NCBI RefSeq assembly: GCF_022810445.1
Contig: NZ_JAACGD010000001.1
Span: 1-7,025 of the forward strand
Direction of reading: 5' to 3'
Length of the DNA stretch: 7,025 bases
Source: Candidatus Cardinium sp. cBcalN2
Lineage (GTDB): Bacteria; Bacteroidota; Bacteroidia; Cytophagales; Amoebophilaceae
A program made the translations under genes and the position numbers. Positions 6,419-7,025 of this stretch are shown in pieces. The notes beneath the pieces were generated by a model. It ran no database searches. It was not told the origin of the DNA and saw only the letters and a list, made by a program, of their open reading frames with translations. Numbering within the stretch: the stretch's first letter is position 1; the number at the start of each line of letters is the position of its first letter.

Positions 6419-6790
6419 ATGAATAGCATACTTTTTAGAATTATAAAAATAGTCGGTAAGCTATTGGGCATAGCTTGCATGGTAGAAATAGTCAGAGAAA
6501 AGCTGACTATTTTTTTCTATAGCTTGCAGCATAACCTTAAAGCACAAGCCAAAAAGATCATTCGGCTCTTTTTTATGGTTGCGCTGGCTTTTATATTATT
6601 TAGCTTGGGATTACGTTTCTTATTACATGGATTAGCTTGTTGGTTGAATGCGATTTTTGCTAGTGTTTATCTTGGTTTTTTTATCGTTTCAATCTTTTGC
6701 TTTTTAATAGTTACACTCATAATATTTAGGCTACGTAACCAAATCAATAACCAAGAAAAAGAACAGGAAGAATTTACGGATCTGCAGTAG
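6419..6790 (+). CDS. Small two-helix membrane protein, DUF1469/phage-holin-3_6-like
   Basis: The 123-residue product has an amphipathic N-terminal part with basic residues (EKLTIFFYSLQHNLKAQAKK, 27-46), two hydrophobic segments (about 49-69 and 80-104) joined by a short loop, and a charged tail (FRLRNQINNQEKEQEEFTDLQ region, 103-123). This layout, an N-terminal helix carrying regular Lys/Glu and then a helical hairpin in the membrane, is that of the DUF1469 (putative Actinobacteriophage holin III, Phage_holin_3_6) family, which is common in Bacteroidota chromosomes outside prophages. No phage genes are nearby, so a lysis function should not be assumed. Start: the ATG at 6419; no Shine-Dalgarno sequence is visible. 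It follows the rhomboid gene by 119 bases and may be co-transcribed. The family call rests on layout rather than on signature residues. Confidence 0.7.
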   Translation: MNSILFRIIKIVGKLLGIACMVEIVREKLTIFFYSLQHNLKAQAKKIIRLFFMVALAFILFSLGLRFLLHGLACWLNAIFASVYLGFFIVSIFCFLIVTLIIFRLRNQINNQEKEQEEFTDLQ

Positions 6791-6842
6791 AATAGCATAG
6801 CATATAGATATCTGTCCAAGACTTTGGTAAAAAAAGATTTTG

Positions 6843-6895
6843 TATACCCCTTTTTTCGTTTCCGTTCACCCAATGGCGTCAACTTAAGGGGTATA
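6843..6895. repeat. 10-bp perfect inverted repeat around 33 bases
   Basis: tatacccctt (6843-6852) is the exact reverse complement of aaggggtata (6886-6895). It lies 52 bases after the stop codon at 6790, just left of the AT palindrome and repeat copy C. The 33-base spacer shows no further strong structure. It may be a terminator-like stem, though there is no T-run directly after the right arm, or the ends of a very short mobile-element remnant. Confidence 0.4.
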
Positions 6896-6903
6896 TTTAA
6901 TTG

Positions 6904-6921
6904 ATTATTATATATAATAAT
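6904..6921. repeat. 18-bp perfect AT palindrome
   Basis: attattatatataataat reads the same on both strands. It ends 4 bases before the head block of repeat copy C, so it may be a preferred insertion target or the element's border. AT-only palindromes also arise by chance in such DNA. Confidence 0.45.
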
Positions 6922-6925
6922 ATAT

Positions 6926-7025
6926 AAAAAACGCCCCTTGTAAAATAGTTGCGATCAGAAAGCGCCCCTTATAGCTGACATAGAAAAACAGCTTCAATGG
7001 ATGTCGCAGGGTGGATTCTGTTTTT
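6926..7025 (+). repeat. Interspersed repeat, copy C, cut by the window edge
   Basis: Head block 6926-6958 differs from copy B at one base and from copy A at two; the second block 6973-6990 differs at one base (agctgacatag). The variable centre is 6959-6972 and is related to that of copy B (aaagcg..ccctta). The final bases ttctgttttt match the position where copy B begins its returning arm. The element therefore probably continues past 7025. Confidence 0.75.

Noticed and set aside
6241..6426. Plus-strand frame bridging the two membrane protein genes
   Set aside because: It is an out-of-frame shadow of the rhomboid C-terminus running into the intergenic leader.
6667..6882. Minus-strand frame of 71 codons
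   Set aside because: It overlaps the small membrane protein gene for most of its length, has no family resemblance, and has no convincing start context.
101..7025. CRISPR array
   Set aside because: The repeat copies are kilobases apart, in both orientations, with no regular spacers and no cas genes.

Overview
The window looks like a piece of an AT-rich Bacteroidota chromosome, most likely a reduced, host-associated lineage of the Amoebophilus/Cardinium kind. The pointers are the order rpsL-rpsG-fusA-rpsJ, Bacteroidota-like ribosomal protein sequences, near absence of Shine-Dalgarno sequences, sparse coding with repeat-filled gaps, and a membrane-anchored coiled-coil protein carrying eukaryote-type short linear motifs. 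The lineage is an inference from recalled sequence style; no search was run.

Layout: bases 1-475 hold no gene but contain a copy of an interspersed repeat (copy A), a perfect 11-bp hairpin at the left edge and a second, GC-clamped hairpin. Bases 476-3827 on the minus strand are a compact str operon, transcribed rpsL (S12), rpsG (S7), fusA (EF-G), rpsJ (S10). In most bacteria of this phylum rplC would follow rpsJ; here the repeat region follows. Bases 3828-4012 hold the likely rpsL promoter region and a small intrinsic terminator for the next gene. Bases 4013-4948 (minus) encode an unrecognised 311-residue membrane-anchored or lipoprotein-like protein with PTAP and PPxY motifs. Bases 4949-5570 are gene-free and carry long inverted repeats and repeat copy B. 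Bases 5571-6299 (plus) encode a rhomboid-family membrane protein that has lost the catalytic histidine. Bases 6419-6790 (plus) encode a small two-helix membrane protein like the DUF1469/phage-holin-3_6 family. The right edge holds a 10-bp inverted repeat, an 18-bp AT palindrome and repeat copy C, which runs off the window.

The four str-operon genes supply the small-subunit decoding centre (S12), head (S7, S10) and the translocase (EF-G). The other three genes share no obvious pathway; all are membrane-associated. The most notable observations are: S12 naturally carries changes at several positions tied to streptomycin resistance (R43, G86, S91); the unknown membrane protein has paired viral-type late-domain motifs suggesting contact with host ESCRT/Nedd4 machinery; the rhomboid looks like a pseudoprotease; and a structured repeat family with conserved blocks around a variable centre occurs three times in 7 kb.
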